Source: Pseudomonas sp. CFBP13508
Lineage (GTDB): Bacteria > Pseudomonadota > Gammaproteobacteria > Pseudomonadales > Pseudomonadaceae
Direction: 5' to 3'
NCBI RefSeq assembly: GCF_005233515.1
Contig: NZ_QFZZ01000001.1
Span: forward strand, 401,320-465,319
Length of the DNA stretch: 64,000 nt
Below, one piece after another: positions 8,600 through 17,853 of this stretch. Under the pieces are notes generated by a model. The model searched no databases and had not been told where the DNA came from. It worked only from the letters and a program-made list of their open reading frames with translations. Numbering within the stretch: the stretch's first letter is position 1; each line of letters opens with the position of its first letter. The position numbers and the translations under genes are program-made.

Positions 8600-9892
8600 T
8601 CACCGTGGCTGCGTCACCAGTTCCCCGCTGATCGCATCCATCATTGCCGGATGCTCCTCAGCGGCGACGCGCAAATCCTCGGTGACCCGCAACTCCGCAC
8701 CCGTCGGCGAATAGGTGGCTGCCGCCGTGAACGGTGCGGGGTTGGCCGGCACCGGGCGTTTGCCACGGCGCCAGAAGAAAAAGCTGACCATGCTCAAATT
8801 GACCACTGCGAAGACCCAGAACAGGCCGTTGGCGCCGAACGAATTCATCACCGGCGAGATCATCATCGGGCTGATGGCCGAGCCCAGCGAGTTGATCAGC
8901 AGCAAACCCTGAATCATCGGCACCAGCGCTTCGGCCGGGGCGCGGTCGGCCGCGTGGCTGACGGCCACCGGGTACAGCGCGAAGACGCCGCCACCGAGCA
9001 GAAACAGCATTGCCGCGAGCATGTCCGAGGACAGCGGCAGCAGAACAATCACCAGCGACAAAGCGGTGCACGCCACCGTCAGCAGCGTCAGCACCTGCAA
9101 GCGATCAGTGCGATCGGACCAGCGTCCGACCGGATACTGCAGCAGCATCGCGCCGAGAATCGTCCAGGCCATCATGCTGCCGACTTCACCGACGTCCAGA
9201 CCTCTGCGTTGCAGATACAGCGGCAACAAGGTGTAGATCGCCGCGATGGTCACCCCCGAACCGAAACAGCCGACCAGCCCGGTCGGCGTCACGCCCAGCA
9301 GTTGCCGGGGCTTGAGCGGCTCGACCTGATCGAGCAGCGGCGACACCCGCGGCAGGATCACGATCGGCAGCACCGACAAGGCGGCGAGCATCCCGGCGAC
9401 CATGAACGGCGCGCTGTCGCTCATGCCGGTGATGGTCCCGAGCGTCGCCTGGCCCAGAACGCCAGCGCCATAAAGGACGATCATATACAGCGCGAGCAAG
9501 CGCCCGCGAATCTTCTCGTCACCCGCCAGCAGCAGCCAGCTTTCGATCACCAGAAACACACCGACCGTGGCCCAGCCGTTGATCAGGCGCAGGACCAGCC
9601 AGCCCCAAGTGTCATAGAACAAACCCTGCAACAGAATCGTCACCGCAATCAGCGAGGCGAAGCTGCCGTAGGCGCGTATATGGCCGATGCGCAGAATCAA
9701 CCGGTCGTTGAACACCGCTCCCAGCGTCAGGCCGATGAAGTAGGCCGACGAAACAATTCCGATCATCGTCGCCGAGGCGCCGGCGGCGTCCAGGCGAAGG
9801 GTGGTCAGGGAAGACAGAAAACCATTGCCCAGAGCAATAATGAACAGCCCGAGCAGGGGCGCCAGCGCCATGGCCAGCAAACGCGGAGACAT
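8600..9892 (-). CDS. MFS transporter, YcaD-like
   Basis: A 430-residue, 12-helix major facilitator protein. The start is set at 9892, where TTGAGG lies 5 nt before the ATG and the product opens MSPRLLAMALAPLLGLF; an in-frame extension of 39 residues upstream is not membrane-like. The early IGIVSSAYFIGLTLGAVFND and later GRWSDRTDR resemble the MFS loop motifs, and the overall pattern is that of the YcaD group. The substrate is unknown. A polar tail of about 60 residues is cytoplasmic. Two overlapping hairpins lie about 130 nt upstream of the start. Confidence 0.85.
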   Translation of the reverse strand: MSPRLLAMALAPLLGLFIIALGNGFLSSLTTLRLDAAGASATMIGIVSSAYFIGLTLGAVFNDRLILRIGHIRAYGSFASLIAVTILLQGLFYDTWGWLVLRLINGWATVGVFLVIESWLLLAGDEKIRGRLLALYMIVLYGAGVLGQATLGTITGMSDSAPFMVAGMLAALSVLPIVILPRVSPLLDQVEPLKPRQLLGVTPTGLVGCFGSGVTIAAIYTLLPLYLQRRGLDVGEVGSMMAWTILGAMLLQYPVGRWSDRTDRLQVLTLLTVACTALSLVIVLLPLSSDMLAAMLFLLGGGVFALYPVAVSHAADRAPAEALVPMIQGLLLINSLGSAISPMMISPVMNSFGANGLFWVFAVVNLSMVSFFFWRRGKRPVPANPAPFTAAATYSPTGAELRVTEDLRVAAEEHPAMMDAISGELVTQPR

Positions 9893-10026
9893 AAAAACCT
9901 CAAGGAATCGTACAGCGCAACGTGCGCCTCTGCGCATGCGGTTGCCAGGCTGGAACAGGTGTTGTGCAAATGTCTGCCGATCGGGCAGGGCGGTGGCGTC
10001 GGACGACATGGCCAGCCCTGCAAGTT

Positions 10027-10064
10027 CGCGTCTGTGACCAGACGCGCGCTTGCAAGAGCGCGCG
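10027..10064. repeat. Two overlapping, mutually exclusive hairpins
   Basis: CGCGTCTG (10027-10034) pairs with CAGACGCG (10039-10046). CGCGCGCT (10043-10050) pairs with AGCGCGCG (10057-10064). They share 10043-10046, so only one can form fully. Both lie upstream of the MFS start at 9892; a regulatory leader is possible but untested. Confidence 0.4.
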
Positions 10065-10177
10065 GGATTCTACGGTTTGCGCAGGATTTGCCAATAGCCG
10101 AAGGCTGCGACGTTAGGACGCAGGCAATTTTGAAGTCGAAGAGGAGGCTGAAAACCCACCATCGAGCTCAGCTCTGA

Positions 10178-10212
10178 CAAGGGCCTGCCAGCGAAGCTGA
10201 CGCAGGCCCTTG
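10178..10212 (-). terminator. Terminator-like hairpin after PL7 gene
   Basis: CAAGGGCCTGC (10178-10188) is complementary to GCAGGCCCTTG (10202-10212), an 11-bp stem with a 13-nt loop, 14 nt past the lyase stop. No T tract follows on the minus strand. Confidence 0.5.
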
Positions 10213-10225
10213 CTCGTTTCAGCGC

Positions 10226-10900
10226 CTAGGTATGCGAAATCAACAAATCACTGATGATGCAGATCGAGCCATCCTCGGGCGGCGTGGCGTCGGTGTAGTC
10301 GATCTGGTTGTAGACCCCGCCGTGGAAATTGAACACCTGCGAGTTCCAGGTTGAATCGAGCTGCAGATCACCTGATGTGCCGACAACGCCGTTGTAATCG
10401 ACGGTGACTCGGGCCACGCCGGCAGAGTTGGCGCGAATGGTGATCTTGAACTTCGCCCCCAGCGGTACGCCCTTGAGCACCGTGGTGTTGACCGGGGTGG
10501 GCTGGTTGAAGCTCTGGCGGAAGCCCATGGTGATGTTGCCTTTCTGCCAGAACACTTTGATGACCGGGCCGTCGTCGTTTTTCACATGCATCTGCGAGAT
10601 AACGACTTTCTGCGCAGAGTTGACCTTGGTCACGGTCATTTCCTGATAGTTGAGGTGGTCAGCGGCGCTGCCCAGCGACCAGTAGAACGATTCCTTCCAT
10701 TCGCAGCGGGTGCGGTGAGTGCTCTTGCTCGAGGCGCCTTTGGTCGGCGCGGACAGTTGCAGCGAACCGTCCGGTAGCACCGTGACGATGCTGGGGAACT
10801 GCGCAATGGCCTCGGCGCCGTTGAGCTCAAGTGCGACCGGATTGGTTGCCGAAACGGGTACCGGGGTGGAAAGGGTGAGATTGCTGATGTTTACGGCCAT
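10226..10900 (-). CDS. Polysaccharide lyase family 7 (alginate lyase)
   Basis: A 224-residue single-domain PL7 protein. The three hallmark regions are present: Arg65-Cys66-Glu67 in place of the usual R-T/S-E, Gln103-Met104-His105 (the QIH motif with Met), and a final HGGVYNQ corresponding to KAGVYNQ. These residues line the cleft that binds uronates and carries out beta-elimination. There is no signal peptide, as in P. aeruginosa PA1167 of nearly equal length, so the enzyme is cytoplasmic or leaves by another route. AGGAG precedes the ATG. The upstream MFS gene ends 27 nt away on the same strand, so co-transcription is likely. Confidence 0.85.
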   Translation of the reverse strand: MAVNISNLTLSTPVPVSATNPVALELNGAEAIAQFPSIVTVLPDGSLQLSAPTKGASSKSTHRTRCEWKESFYWSLGSAADHLNYQEMTVTKVNSAQKVVISQMHVKNDDGPVIKVFWQKGNITMGFRQSFNQPTPVNTTVLKGVPLGAKFKITIRANSAGVARVTVDYNGVVGTSGDLQLDSTWNSQVFNFHGGVYNQIDYTDATPPEDGSICIISDLLISHT

Positions 10901-10927
10901 GGTTTGTACTCCTGACGATAAAAATCA

Positions 10928-12103
10928 TTAGCGACCCAAGCCTTCGGTGGATTGGCACATCTGTCTGCGCGGACTTTCACCATCTCTTGGGCACATCACC
11001 ATGGCGGCGCAAGCGGCCGCCGCGAAAACACTCAGGGCAAAGGTCACGCCCGTTGCCTCCAGCACTGCGCCGAAAATCGGCGTGCCGGCGGTTTGGCCGA
11101 GTGCCAGAAGCAGAAACGGTATGCCCAATCCCAAGTCCGGGCGATCCGCAAACAGGCGGATGCCTTGCAACAGATAAACGCCTGAAGAGACGATATAGGC
11201 CGCGCCAAACAGGCTCATCGCGGCGAGGCCGTAAATGGCAGAAGCGCCGGTGGCGGCAAGTCCCAGCGTGCCGACGGCGATCCCTGCAAGCGCCAGATGC
11301 TGCATGCGTACGACACCAAACCGGTCGGTCAGTACTCCGGTTGCGCAACCACTAATGCCCGCGGCCCCCAACACTATCCACGCCCCTGCAATCGACCGAT
11401 CGGAGAACCCAGCCTCGCTGCGCAGAATGTCGGCACCAAATGTCCAGATCGCCGTGCTCGCCAACCCCATCAAAAAAGCACTGGCGCACAACGGCAGTAC
11501 GCCCGGTCGACGCAACATTGCCAGAGAAAAATTCTGCCCGACGTCATGTACGACCCGGCGCGGTAGCGCAAACCAAAGCCAGAACGTGACGCCGATGCCG
11601 ATCAAGCCGAACAGCGCGTAGAGTTGCCGCCACTGCCCGGCCGCCAATATCGCCGCCAGGCCGGAAAAAACGATACCCGCCGCCGTCCCGGCATTGATAA
11701 AGCCATTGGCGCGCGGACGGTCGGTATCATCAAGACGCGCCGCAACCGCGCTGGCCAACGGCGGCGAGGTCAGTCCCGTGCTCAATCCCGCGAGCGCCAC
11801 GCCGCAACCCAACGCCAAACCGGATGAAGCGATGACAATCAACGCCATCCCGAGCGAAGCGGCGGCTCCGGCCATCACTGTCAACCCGCGCGGGCTGACC
11901 TTTGCGCCGAGCACGAATGTCGCAACGATGCCCAGACAATAAGCCGCAAAAGCACTGCCACCGATCCATCCCGCAGCGGACACACTCAGTGCCAGATCCT
12001 GACGAATCTGTGGCAGCAGCAATCCATAGGCGAAGCGCGCCAGTCCATAGGACAGCGCCGTCAGCGCGAAGGCCGCCAGTACCAGGTTTATGCCGCGCCT
12101 CAC
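10928..12103 (-). CDS. MFS transporter, YbfB/YjiJ-like
   Basis: A 391-residue, 12-helix major facilitator protein. The N-terminal ALSYGLARFAYGLLLPQIRQ pattern and overall layout match the YbfB group, whose substrates are mostly undefined. It precedes the PL7 lyase in a likely two-gene unit, so uptake or efflux of an oligouronide-related compound is a possibility, but this rests only on position. The C-terminal 20 residues are polar and cytoplasmic. Confidence 0.82.
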   Translation of the reverse strand: MRRGINLVLAAFALTALSYGLARFAYGLLLPQIRQDLALSVSAAGWIGGSAFAAYCLGIVATFVLGAKVSPRGLTVMAGAAASLGMALIVIASSGLALGCGVALAGLSTGLTSPPLASAVAARLDDTDRPRANGFINAGTAAGIVFSGLAAILAAGQWRQLYALFGLIGIGVTFWLWFALPRRVVHDVGQNFSLAMLRRPGVLPLCASAFLMGLASTAIWTFGADILRSEAGFSDRSIAGAWIVLGAAGISGCATGVLTDRFGVVRMQHLALAGIAVGTLGLAATGASAIYGLAAMSLFGAAYIVSSGVYLLQGIRLFADRPDLGLGIPFLLLALGQTAGTPIFGAVLEATGVTFALSVFAAAACAAMVMCPRDGESPRRQMCQSTEGLGR

Positions 12104-12143
12104 GAGACCTTTGCTCCGGCAGTCACGCGGCTTTCAAGACCGG

Positions 12144-12386
12144 TCATTTGGCCGCGGAGGTGTTTTTCTTGCGGGTTCTGGTGGTAGGAGCAGTGGTCGC
12201 AGCCTTGGCCTTTTTGCGTGGTGCCGGCGGCGCTACGCTGCTGGCTACCGAACCGGGCAAGCCATCGGAATCGAACGCATCGAGCTCGGCGCGCGCCTGC
12301 AACCAGTGCTCGAAATCATTACCGTGCGGCCGGCCTTGCTCTTCCCAGAGCCGATAGGCGATTTTGCGGATGGTTTCCTCGTCCAT
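12144..12386 (-). CDS. DUF2934 protein with lysine/alanine-rich tail
   Basis: An 80-residue protein. The first 35 residues are a DUF2934 motif (MDEETIRKIAYRLWEEQG, then HGNDFEHWLQAR), a short helical domain common in small proteobacterial proteins. The tail is rich in Lys, Ala and Thr (PRKKAKAATTAPTTRTRKKN), resembling histone-H1-like tails. The function of the domain is unknown; the tail suggests nucleic-acid contact. ATG 12386 is backed by AGGAGA. It is the last gene of the cyo-metallothionein transcript, 47 nt after the metallothionein stop. Confidence 0.75.
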   Translation of the reverse strand: MDEETIRKIAYRLWEEQGRPHGNDFEHWLQARAELDAFDSDGLPGSVASSVAPPAPRKKAKAATTAPTTRTRKKNTSAAK

Positions 12387-12433
12387 TTCATTTTCTCCTG
12401 CAGATGAAAAAATCAGTGCCTTCGGGCAAAGGG

Positions 12434-12694
12434 TCAAGGCGAAATCGGATCGCTGGCGGGAAACGTTTCCTCAACCGCTTGATCCAGTTTCGAGTCACTC
12501 ACATTGCGCTCATCAGCCCCAAGGTTTTGCTCGCAATGACAGGAGGACGAGGGGCAGGGCTGGCCTTTTGGGTGAAGATCCGCGCAGGCCTGGCTGCAAA
12601 ACTGCTTGCCGTCACGCTCGAAGGTTTGCTCGCCGCTGCATTTGCAGGTGCAGCCGGGGCAGGCGCAATCGGCTGTTGAAAGATCGTTAGCCAT
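12434..12694 (-). CDS. Bacterial metallothionein with acidic tail
   Basis: An 86-residue protein with ten cysteines in its first 54 residues (10, 12, 15, 17, 19, 33, 37, 47, 52, 54) and histidines 41 and 53, the SmtA/BmtA pattern that binds a Zn or Cd cluster; the segment around Cys33-Cys37 forms the zinc-finger-like part. Residues 55-86 form a cysteine-free tail ending AVEETFPASDPISP, a motif I know from the ends of other small proteobacterial proteins. GGAG lies 7 nt before the ATG, which itself lies inside the last codons of cyoE (8-nt overlap), so translation is probably coupled to the oxidase operon. Confidence 0.9.
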   Translation of the reverse strand: MANDLSTADCACPGCTCKCSGEQTFERDGKQFCSQACADLHPKGQPCPSSSCHCEQNLGADERNVSDSKLDQAVEETFPASDPISP

Positions 12695-13712
12695 GGGTTT
12701 GCTCCAAGTAGTCTGTAGGTGCAGTCGTTACCGATTCTGATAACCCGCCCCGCACCTGCGTTTGATGATTCTCCCCGGCGCCCGATGAGCGGTAGAACGC
12801 GGAGGGCGAGGGCAACACAGCGTTCAACGACAGAGAGAGATTCAGCGCCAGGATCAGGACGATCGACACGCTGAACAAGCGCCGCGCCCAAGGCTTCGAG
12901 GTAGCGTTTCGCACCGGGCGCAATGCCAGATAAAACCAGTACCCGCCCAACCCGACAATCACCAGCGGATAGGAAGCATTGATATCCGCCACCCAGCCCA
13001 ATATCGCCGCGCTGACCAGGAAGGCGACCATGTAGATATTGATCTCTCGTTTCGCCTCGCTGAGCGTCAACGTCGGCAATCCGGCGGCACGAAAGTCTTC
13101 ATGGCGCATGACGGTGATCGCGTGGGAGTGGGGCATCTGCCAGCAGCAAAACACCACGATCAGCATCAGCGCCGTGGCATCGAAGCTGCCGGTCACGGCG
13201 CAATAACCGACCACCGGCGGCATGGCCCCGGACAGGCTGCCGACCAGCGTGCCCCAGTGCGAACGGCGTTTCATCAGGCAGGTGTAAACGCCCGCATAAA
13301 CGATCAGACCGACTGCGGCCATGGCGCAGGCCAGTGCTGTGGTGCCGACCCACAGCAAACCGAAGCCGATCACACCCAGCACCGCCGCGTAGCAAAACGC
13401 ACTGGGCAACGACACAGCGCGAACGGCCAGCGCCCGATGACAGGTGCGCACCATGCGCCGGTCGATATCGCGGTCGACGCAGTTATTGATCACGCATCCG
13501 CAAGCGATGACCAGTGCGGTGCCGAGCAGCGCGGCCAACAGGTGCGCCAGGGAGACCGGACGCCCGTCCGCAGCAAGCAGATAGCCACCGAACACCGAAG
13601 CCAGATTGCCGACGATGATGCCGGGCTTGGTCAGTTCCAGCCCGACATTCAGCGACAGCCGCCATTGCTTCAGTGCGCCAGCATGTTGTGGTGAATGCTG
13701 TCCATGATCCAT
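12687..13712 (-). CDS. cyoE: Protoheme IX farnesyltransferase (heme O synthase)
   Basis: A 341-residue UbiA-family membrane protein that adds a farnesyl group to heme B to give heme O for the cyo oxidase. The first prenyl-diphosphate/Mg site is NNCVDRDID; the second acidic region is RHEDFRAAGLP. LVGSLSGAMPPVVGY and CCWQMPHSHAI are also typical of CyoE. It has about 20 extra residues at the N terminus and about 40 at the C terminus compared with ordinary CyoE. Its start lies 43 nt inside cyoD and its end overlaps the metallothionein start. Confidence 0.93.
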   Translation of the reverse strand: MDHGQHSPQHAGALKQWRLSLNVGLELTKPGIIVGNLASVFGGYLLAADGRPVSLAHLLAALLGTALVIACGCVINNCVDRDIDRRMVRTCHRALAVRAVSLPSAFCYAAVLGVIGFGLLWVGTTALACAMAAVGLIVYAGVYTCLMKRRSHWGTLVGSLSGAMPPVVGYCAVTGSFDATALMLIVVFCCWQMPHSHAITVMRHEDFRAAGLPTLTLSEAKREINIYMVAFLVSAAILGWVADINASYPLVIVGLGGYWFYLALRPVRNATSKPWARRLFSVSIVLILALNLSLSLNAVLPSPSAFYRSSGAGENHQTQVRGGLSESVTTAPTDYLEQTHG

Positions 13713-14008
13713 AACGAAAGCCCAACCAGCAGAAGAATGATCACCACTGAAAAAATCAGCGCTCTGAGGTTCCAGCGCTGCTCCTTGGCAGTGTCCAGAT
13801 GCAGGAAGTATTTGAGGTGGGCGAAAACCTGTACCACGCCGAGCGCGACCACCACCCAGGCAGTGACGCTACGCGGCAACGTCGGGTACATGACCAGGCC
13901 AAAGGGAATCACCGTCAGGATCACCGAAATGATGAAACCGACCATGTATGAACGACTGGTGCCATGGCTGGTGCCGGCACTGCTGTGAATCGGACTCTGG
14001 TTATACAT
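13670..14008 (-). CDS. cyoD: Cytochrome o ubiquinol oxidase subunit IV
   Basis: A 112-residue protein with three membrane helices, matching CyoD in size and in the late VVQVFAHLKYFLHLD segment. It helps assemble the CuB site of subunit I. The start at 14008 gives MYNQSPIHSS and leaves 1 nt after the cyoC stop; an in-frame upstream ATG adds a stretch foreign to the family. Confidence 0.92.
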   Translation of the reverse strand: MYNQSPIHSSAGTSHGTSRSYMVGFIISVILTVIPFGLVMYPTLPRSVTAWVVVALGVVQVFAHLKYFLHLDTAKEQRWNLRALIFSVVIILLLVGLSLWIMDSIHHNMLAH

Positions 14009-14009
14009 G

Positions 14010-14624
14010 TCACACCACCCCCAGCAGATAAACCACGGTAAACACGCAGATCCACACCACATCGAGGAAGTGCCAGAACAGACTCAGGCAGCTCAGCCGC
14101 GTGGTGTTGGTATTGGTCAGGCCCCGGCTGCTTACTTGCAGCATCAACACCGCCATCCACACCAGACCACTGAGCACGTGCGCGCCGTGGGTGCCGACGA
14201 GGGTGAAGAACGCGGTGAGGAAACCGCTGCGATCCGGCCCGTAGCCTTCTGCGATCAGATGATGGAATTCGTTGATCTCCATGGCGATGAAGCCGCAACC
14301 CAGTACGAAGGTGACGCCGAGCCAGCGCAGCACATGGGCTTTGTCATTACGGTTCATCGCCAGCATCGCGTAGCCGTAAGTGATGCTGCTGAGCAGCAGC
14401 AACGCGGTTTCGGCAAGGACATAGGGCAGTTCGAAAATGTCGACGGTCGAAGGCCCGCCAGCCACGCTGTCTCGCAACACGGCATAGCCTGCGAACAGCG
14501 TCGCAAACAGGATGCAGTCGGTCATCAGGTAGATCCAGAAACCGAAAATGCGCATCGAGCCCGCGTCTTCATGGCCATGTTCATGGCTGTGGGCGATGTC
14601 TTTATCCAGAACGATATTGGACAT
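14010..14624 (-). CDS. cyoC: Cytochrome o ubiquinol oxidase subunit III
   Basis: A 204-residue COX3-family protein with five helices. Typical stretches are [35 protein letters not shown], and [18 protein letters not shown] near the fourth helix. Structural subunit without redox centres. It lies 2 nt after cyoB. Confidence 0.95.
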   Translation of the reverse strand: MSNIVLDKDIAHSHEHGHEDAGSMRIFGFWIYLMTDCILFATLFAGYAVLRDSVAGGPSTVDIFELPYVLAETALLLLSSITYGYAMLAMNRNDKAHVLRWLGVTFVLGCGFIAMEINEFHHLIAEGYGPDRSGFLTAFFTLVGTHGAHVLSGLVWMAVLMLQVSSRGLTNTNTTRLSCLSLFWHFLDVVWICVFTVVYLLGVV

Positions 14625-14626
14625 GA

Positions 14627-16600
14627 TCAGGCCTCCGCCAAGTCTTTGAGACGTGCTTTTTCAATCCGCGCCACTTCCTGCGCAGGGACGAAATAGTCGA
14701 TGTCTTCGTCATAGCTGCGCACAATCATTGCCACTACCGAAGCGACCAGGCCGAAGATCGCCAGCCACCAGATATGCCAGACCAGGGCGAAGCTGCAGAT
14801 CAGCGCGAAGACACTGATCACCAGGCCGGCGGAGGTGTTGCGCGGCATATGGATGGCGCGGTAGTCGGTGTGGCTGAGGGTGCTGACGCCGCGCTCCTTC
14901 ATGCCCCAATAGGCGTCGAGGTCGTTGACTTTCGGTTGCTCGGCGAAGTTGTAGAACGGTGGCGGCGAGGCCGTGGCCCATTCCAGCGTACGGCCGTCCC
15001 ACGGGTCGCCGGTGAGGTCGCGCAGTTTCGCGCGGTTGCGGATGCTTACGTAGAGCTGCAACGCCTGCGCCGACACGCCACAAAGAATGATGCCGACGCC
15101 AAACAGTTCCAGCAGCAGCCACGGTTGCCAGGCCGGGTTGTCGAAATGGTTCAGGCGCCGGGTCATGCCCATGAAACCGAGCACGTAAGACGGCATGAAC
15201 GCGAAGTAGAAACCGACCAGCCAGCACCAGAACGCAATGCGCCCGAGGCGGTCGTTGAGGCGGAAACCGAACGCCTTGGGGAACCAGTAAGTCAGCCCGG
15301 CCATGTAGCCGAACACCGCGCCACCGATGATCACATTATGGAAGTGGGCGATCAGGAACAGGCTGTTGTGCAGCAGGAAGTCGGCCCCGGGCACCGCCAG
15401 CAGCACGCCGGTCATGCCGCCGATACTGAACGTGACGATAAAGCCCAGCGTCCACAGCATCGGCGTTTCGAAGCGCACGCGGCCGCGATACATGGTGAAC
15501 AGCCAAGTGAAGATCTTCACCCCGGTCGGCACTGCAATGATCATCGTCATGATGCCGAAGAACGCGTTGACGTTGGCCCCCGCGCCCATGGTGAAGAAGT
15601 GGTGCAGCCAGACGATGAACGACAGAATCGTGATCGCAATCGTTGCCCACACCAGCGAGACATAGCCGAACAGGCGTTTGCTGCTGAAGGTCGCGGCGAT
15701 TTCCGAGAAGATCCCGAACGCAGGAAGGATCAGGATGTACACCTCCGGATGGCCCCACGCCCAGATGAGGTTGACGTACATCATCGGGTTGCCGCCGGCC
15801 TCGTTGGTGAAGAAGTGCATGCCCAGATAACGGTCGAGCGTCAGCATCAGCAAGGTTGCGGTGAGGATCGGGAACGCAGCAAGAATCAGGATCGAGGTGC
15901 ACAGTGCGTTCCAGGTGAACACCGGCATCTTGAACAGGGTCATGCCTTCGGTGCGCATTTTGAGGATGGTCACGAAGAAGTTGACCCCGGTTAACAGCGT
16001 CCCTATACCGGATATCTGTAATGACCAGATGTAGTAATCCACCCCGACCCCGGGGCTGTAGCCAAGTTCGGACAGGGGCGGGTAGGCGACCCAACCGGTG
16101 CGGGCAAATTCACCGACGCCCAGGGAAATATTCACCAGTGCCGCGCCAACCACGAACAGCCAGAAACTCAGCGCGTTGAGGAACGGGTAAGCGACGTCGC
16201 GAGCGCCGATCTGCAGTGGCACGACGATGTTCATCAGGCCGACCACGAACGGCATGGCCATGAAGAAAATCATGATCACGCCGTGGGCGGTGAAGATCTG
16301 GTCGTAATGTTCCGGCGGCAGGTAACCCGGGCCGCCACTGGATGCCATGGCCTGTTGGGTACGCATCATGATCGCGTCGGAGAAACCGCGCAGCAGCATG
16401 ACCAGCGCGACGATGATGTACATGCAGCCGATTTTCTTGTGATCCACCGAAGTAAACCACTCGCGCCACAGGTAGCCCCACTTGCGCTTCCAGGTGACGG
16501 TACCGACCAGGGCAAAACCCATCAGGCCGACGATAGCCAGGGTGTACATGACAATCGGCTCGTGCAATGGAACCGCGTCCCATGAAAGTTTCCCGAACAT
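14627..16600 (-). CDS. cyoB: Cytochrome o ubiquinol oxidase subunit I
   Basis: A 657-residue heme-copper oxidase core subunit (E. coli CyoB 663). It carries low-spin heme b, high-spin heme o3 and CuB. The CuB/Tyr segment [17 protein letters not shown], the paired histidines of WLHHFFTMG, and the late [12 protein letters not shown] segment with the heme ligands are all present. It reduces O2 to water with proton pumping at the inner membrane, using ubiquinol. GAGGAG precedes the start. Confidence 0.97.
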   Translation of the reverse strand: MFGKLSWDAVPLHEPIVMYTLAIVGLMGFALVGTVTWKRKWGYLWREWFTSVDHKKIGCMYIIVALVMLLRGFSDAIMMRTQQAMASSGGPGYLPPEHYDQIFTAHGVIMIFFMAMPFVVGLMNIVVPLQIGARDVAYPFLNALSFWLFVVGAALVNISLGVGEFARTGWVAYPPLSELGYSPGVGVDYYIWSLQISGIGTLLTGVNFFVTILKMRTEGMTLFKMPVFTWNALCTSILILAAFPILTATLLMLTLDRYLGMHFFTNEAGGNPMMYVNLIWAWGHPEVYILILPAFGIFSEIAATFSSKRLFGYVSLVWATIAITILSFIVWLHHFFTMGAGANVNAFFGIMTMIIAVPTGVKIFTWLFTMYRGRVRFETPMLWTLGFIVTFSIGGMTGVLLAVPGADFLLHNSLFLIAHFHNVIIGGAVFGYMAGLTYWFPKAFGFRLNDRLGRIAFWCWLVGFYFAFMPSYVLGFMGMTRRLNHFDNPAWQPWLLLELFGVGIILCGVSAQALQLYVSIRNRAKLRDLTGDPWDGRTLEWATASPPPFYNFAEQPKVNDLDAYWGMKERGVSTLSHTDYRAIHMPRNTSAGLVISVFALICSFALVWHIWWLAIFGLVASVVAMIVRSYDEDIDYFVPAQEVARIEKARLKDLAEA

Positions 16601-16603
16601 GAT

Positions 16604-17533
16604 TTAACGCTCCTCGGCCAGCAGACTCGGTTGTTGATTGACGCGCACATCGTCGCCGTTGCGTTGCACCTGGGTTTCCTTCTTGCGCGGTGCTTTGTTC
16701 ATTCCTTCGTACTTGTCGACGATGTCGAGAAACAGTCGCTCCTGCACAGCCGAGTAATAAGTGATCTTGTGCGCCACTGAAGGCTTGGCCAACTCGGCGT
16801 AACTGGCTTGATCAAGTTGCCCGGGCGCCGCTTTGACTTTGTTGACCCACGCCTCGTAATCAGAGCCGCTGAGTGCCAGGGTGCTGAAGTGCATGTCGGA
16901 AAAACCGTGGCCGTTATAGTTCGCAGCAATCCCGCGATACTGGCCGATTTCATTGGCGATCAAGTGCAACTTGGTCTGCATGCCGGCCATGGCATATATC
17001 TGCCCACCGAGTGCCGGAATAAAGAATGAAGTCATGGCCGCGTCGGAAGTGACGGTGAAACTTACCGGCGTGTTCACCGGTATCGCCAGTTCATTGACCG
17101 AGGCAATGCCCAGATCGGGGTAAATGAATAGCCATTTCCAGTCCGTTGCCACCACTTGCACATTGAGGTGCGGCACGTCGGAGTCCAACGGGCGATAGGG
17201 ATCGAGTGCATGGGTGGTTTCCCAGGTCACCCAGCCGAGTACGCAAATAATCAGGAACGGCACGCCCCAGACCACCGCTTCGATCTTGTGCGAACTGGCC
17301 CAACGCGGCGAATAACGGGCCTTCTTGTTGGTCGCGCGGTAGCGATAGGCGAACAGGAAGGTCATGACGATGACCGGGACCACCACCAACAGCATCAGGC
17401 CCGTGGCGAGAATGATCAGGTCGCGTTCATCGCGGGCAACATCGCCCTTGGGGTTGAACACCACCAGGTTGCAACCGGCGAGCAGAACGCTGGTAGCGAG
17501 ATAGACCAGGCAATAGCTGATTGTTCGCTTCAT
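16604..17533 (-). CDS. cyoA: Cytochrome o ubiquinol oxidase subunit II
   Basis: A 309-residue lipoprotein subunit. The lipobox is LLAGC (Cys about residue 21), followed by a second membrane helix and a periplasmic cupredoxin domain. The CuA cysteines are absent, as expected for a quinol oxidase; ATDWKWLFIYP and YNGHGFSDMHF match CyoA. AGGAG lies just before the ATG. First gene of the operon cyoABCDE-metallothionein-DUF2934. Confidence 0.96.
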   Translation of the reverse strand: MKRTISYCLVYLATSVLLAGCNLVVFNPKGDVARDERDLIILATGLMLLVVVPVIVMTFLFAYRYRATNKKARYSPRWASSHKIEAVVWGVPFLIICVLGWVTWETTHALDPYRPLDSDVPHLNVQVVATDWKWLFIYPDLGIASVNELAIPVNTPVSFTVTSDAAMTSFFIPALGGQIYAMAGMQTKLHLIANEIGQYRGIAANYNGHGFSDMHFSTLALSGSDYEAWVNKVKAAPGQLDQASYAELAKPSVAHKITYYSAVQERLFLDIVDKYEGMNKAPRKKETQVQRNGDDVRVNQQPSLLAEER

Positions 17534-17853
17534 ACATGCTCCTGTTCTTTATATCGATCCTTGTTTTCTTCGGGCAACAGTTGGCCATGGACAGAAAACC
17601 CTGTTTCTGTACCGGCTAATCACACTGGGCTGAATAACGAGTTGTACTTGAGCTCGCCTGGGCCTCGAACTTTTTGAATGAGCATTCCGGCGTTGGTTTT
17701 ACAGAATGTTACGCAAGCTGACGAACGGTTGAACTAGCGAAACGGCGGGCGCGAATCAACGCGCTATGCTGAAAATGCCTCTTGGCAATCCGTGGAATTA
17801 TTCCGCCAAAGGAAAGATCTTTGACGTGAGCGAGTTGAGTTCAGGAGTACGAC
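17534..17853. other. Intergenic region, 320 nt (cyo promoter region)
   Basis: No gene seen. It must hold the cyoA promoter (minus) and that of the small gene at 17854 (plus). I find no Anr box here and cannot place -35/-10 elements with confidence. Confidence 0.5.

Larger units (their letters stand above)
9893..10225. other. Intergenic region with hairpins, no gene
   Basis: No gene supported. Contains the leader side of the MFS gene with two mutually exclusive GC-rich hairpins (10027-10064) and a terminator-like hairpin serving the PL7 gene (10178-10212). Confidence 0.55.

Noticed and set aside
8651..10177. A 508-codon plus-strand open frame over the MFS gene
   Set aside because: Antisense shadow; Gln/Arg/His-rich, no family resemblance, no ribosome site.
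14774..15994. A 406-codon plus-strand open frame over cyoB
   Set aside because: Shadow of the well-supported oxidase subunit I; low-complexity charged product.
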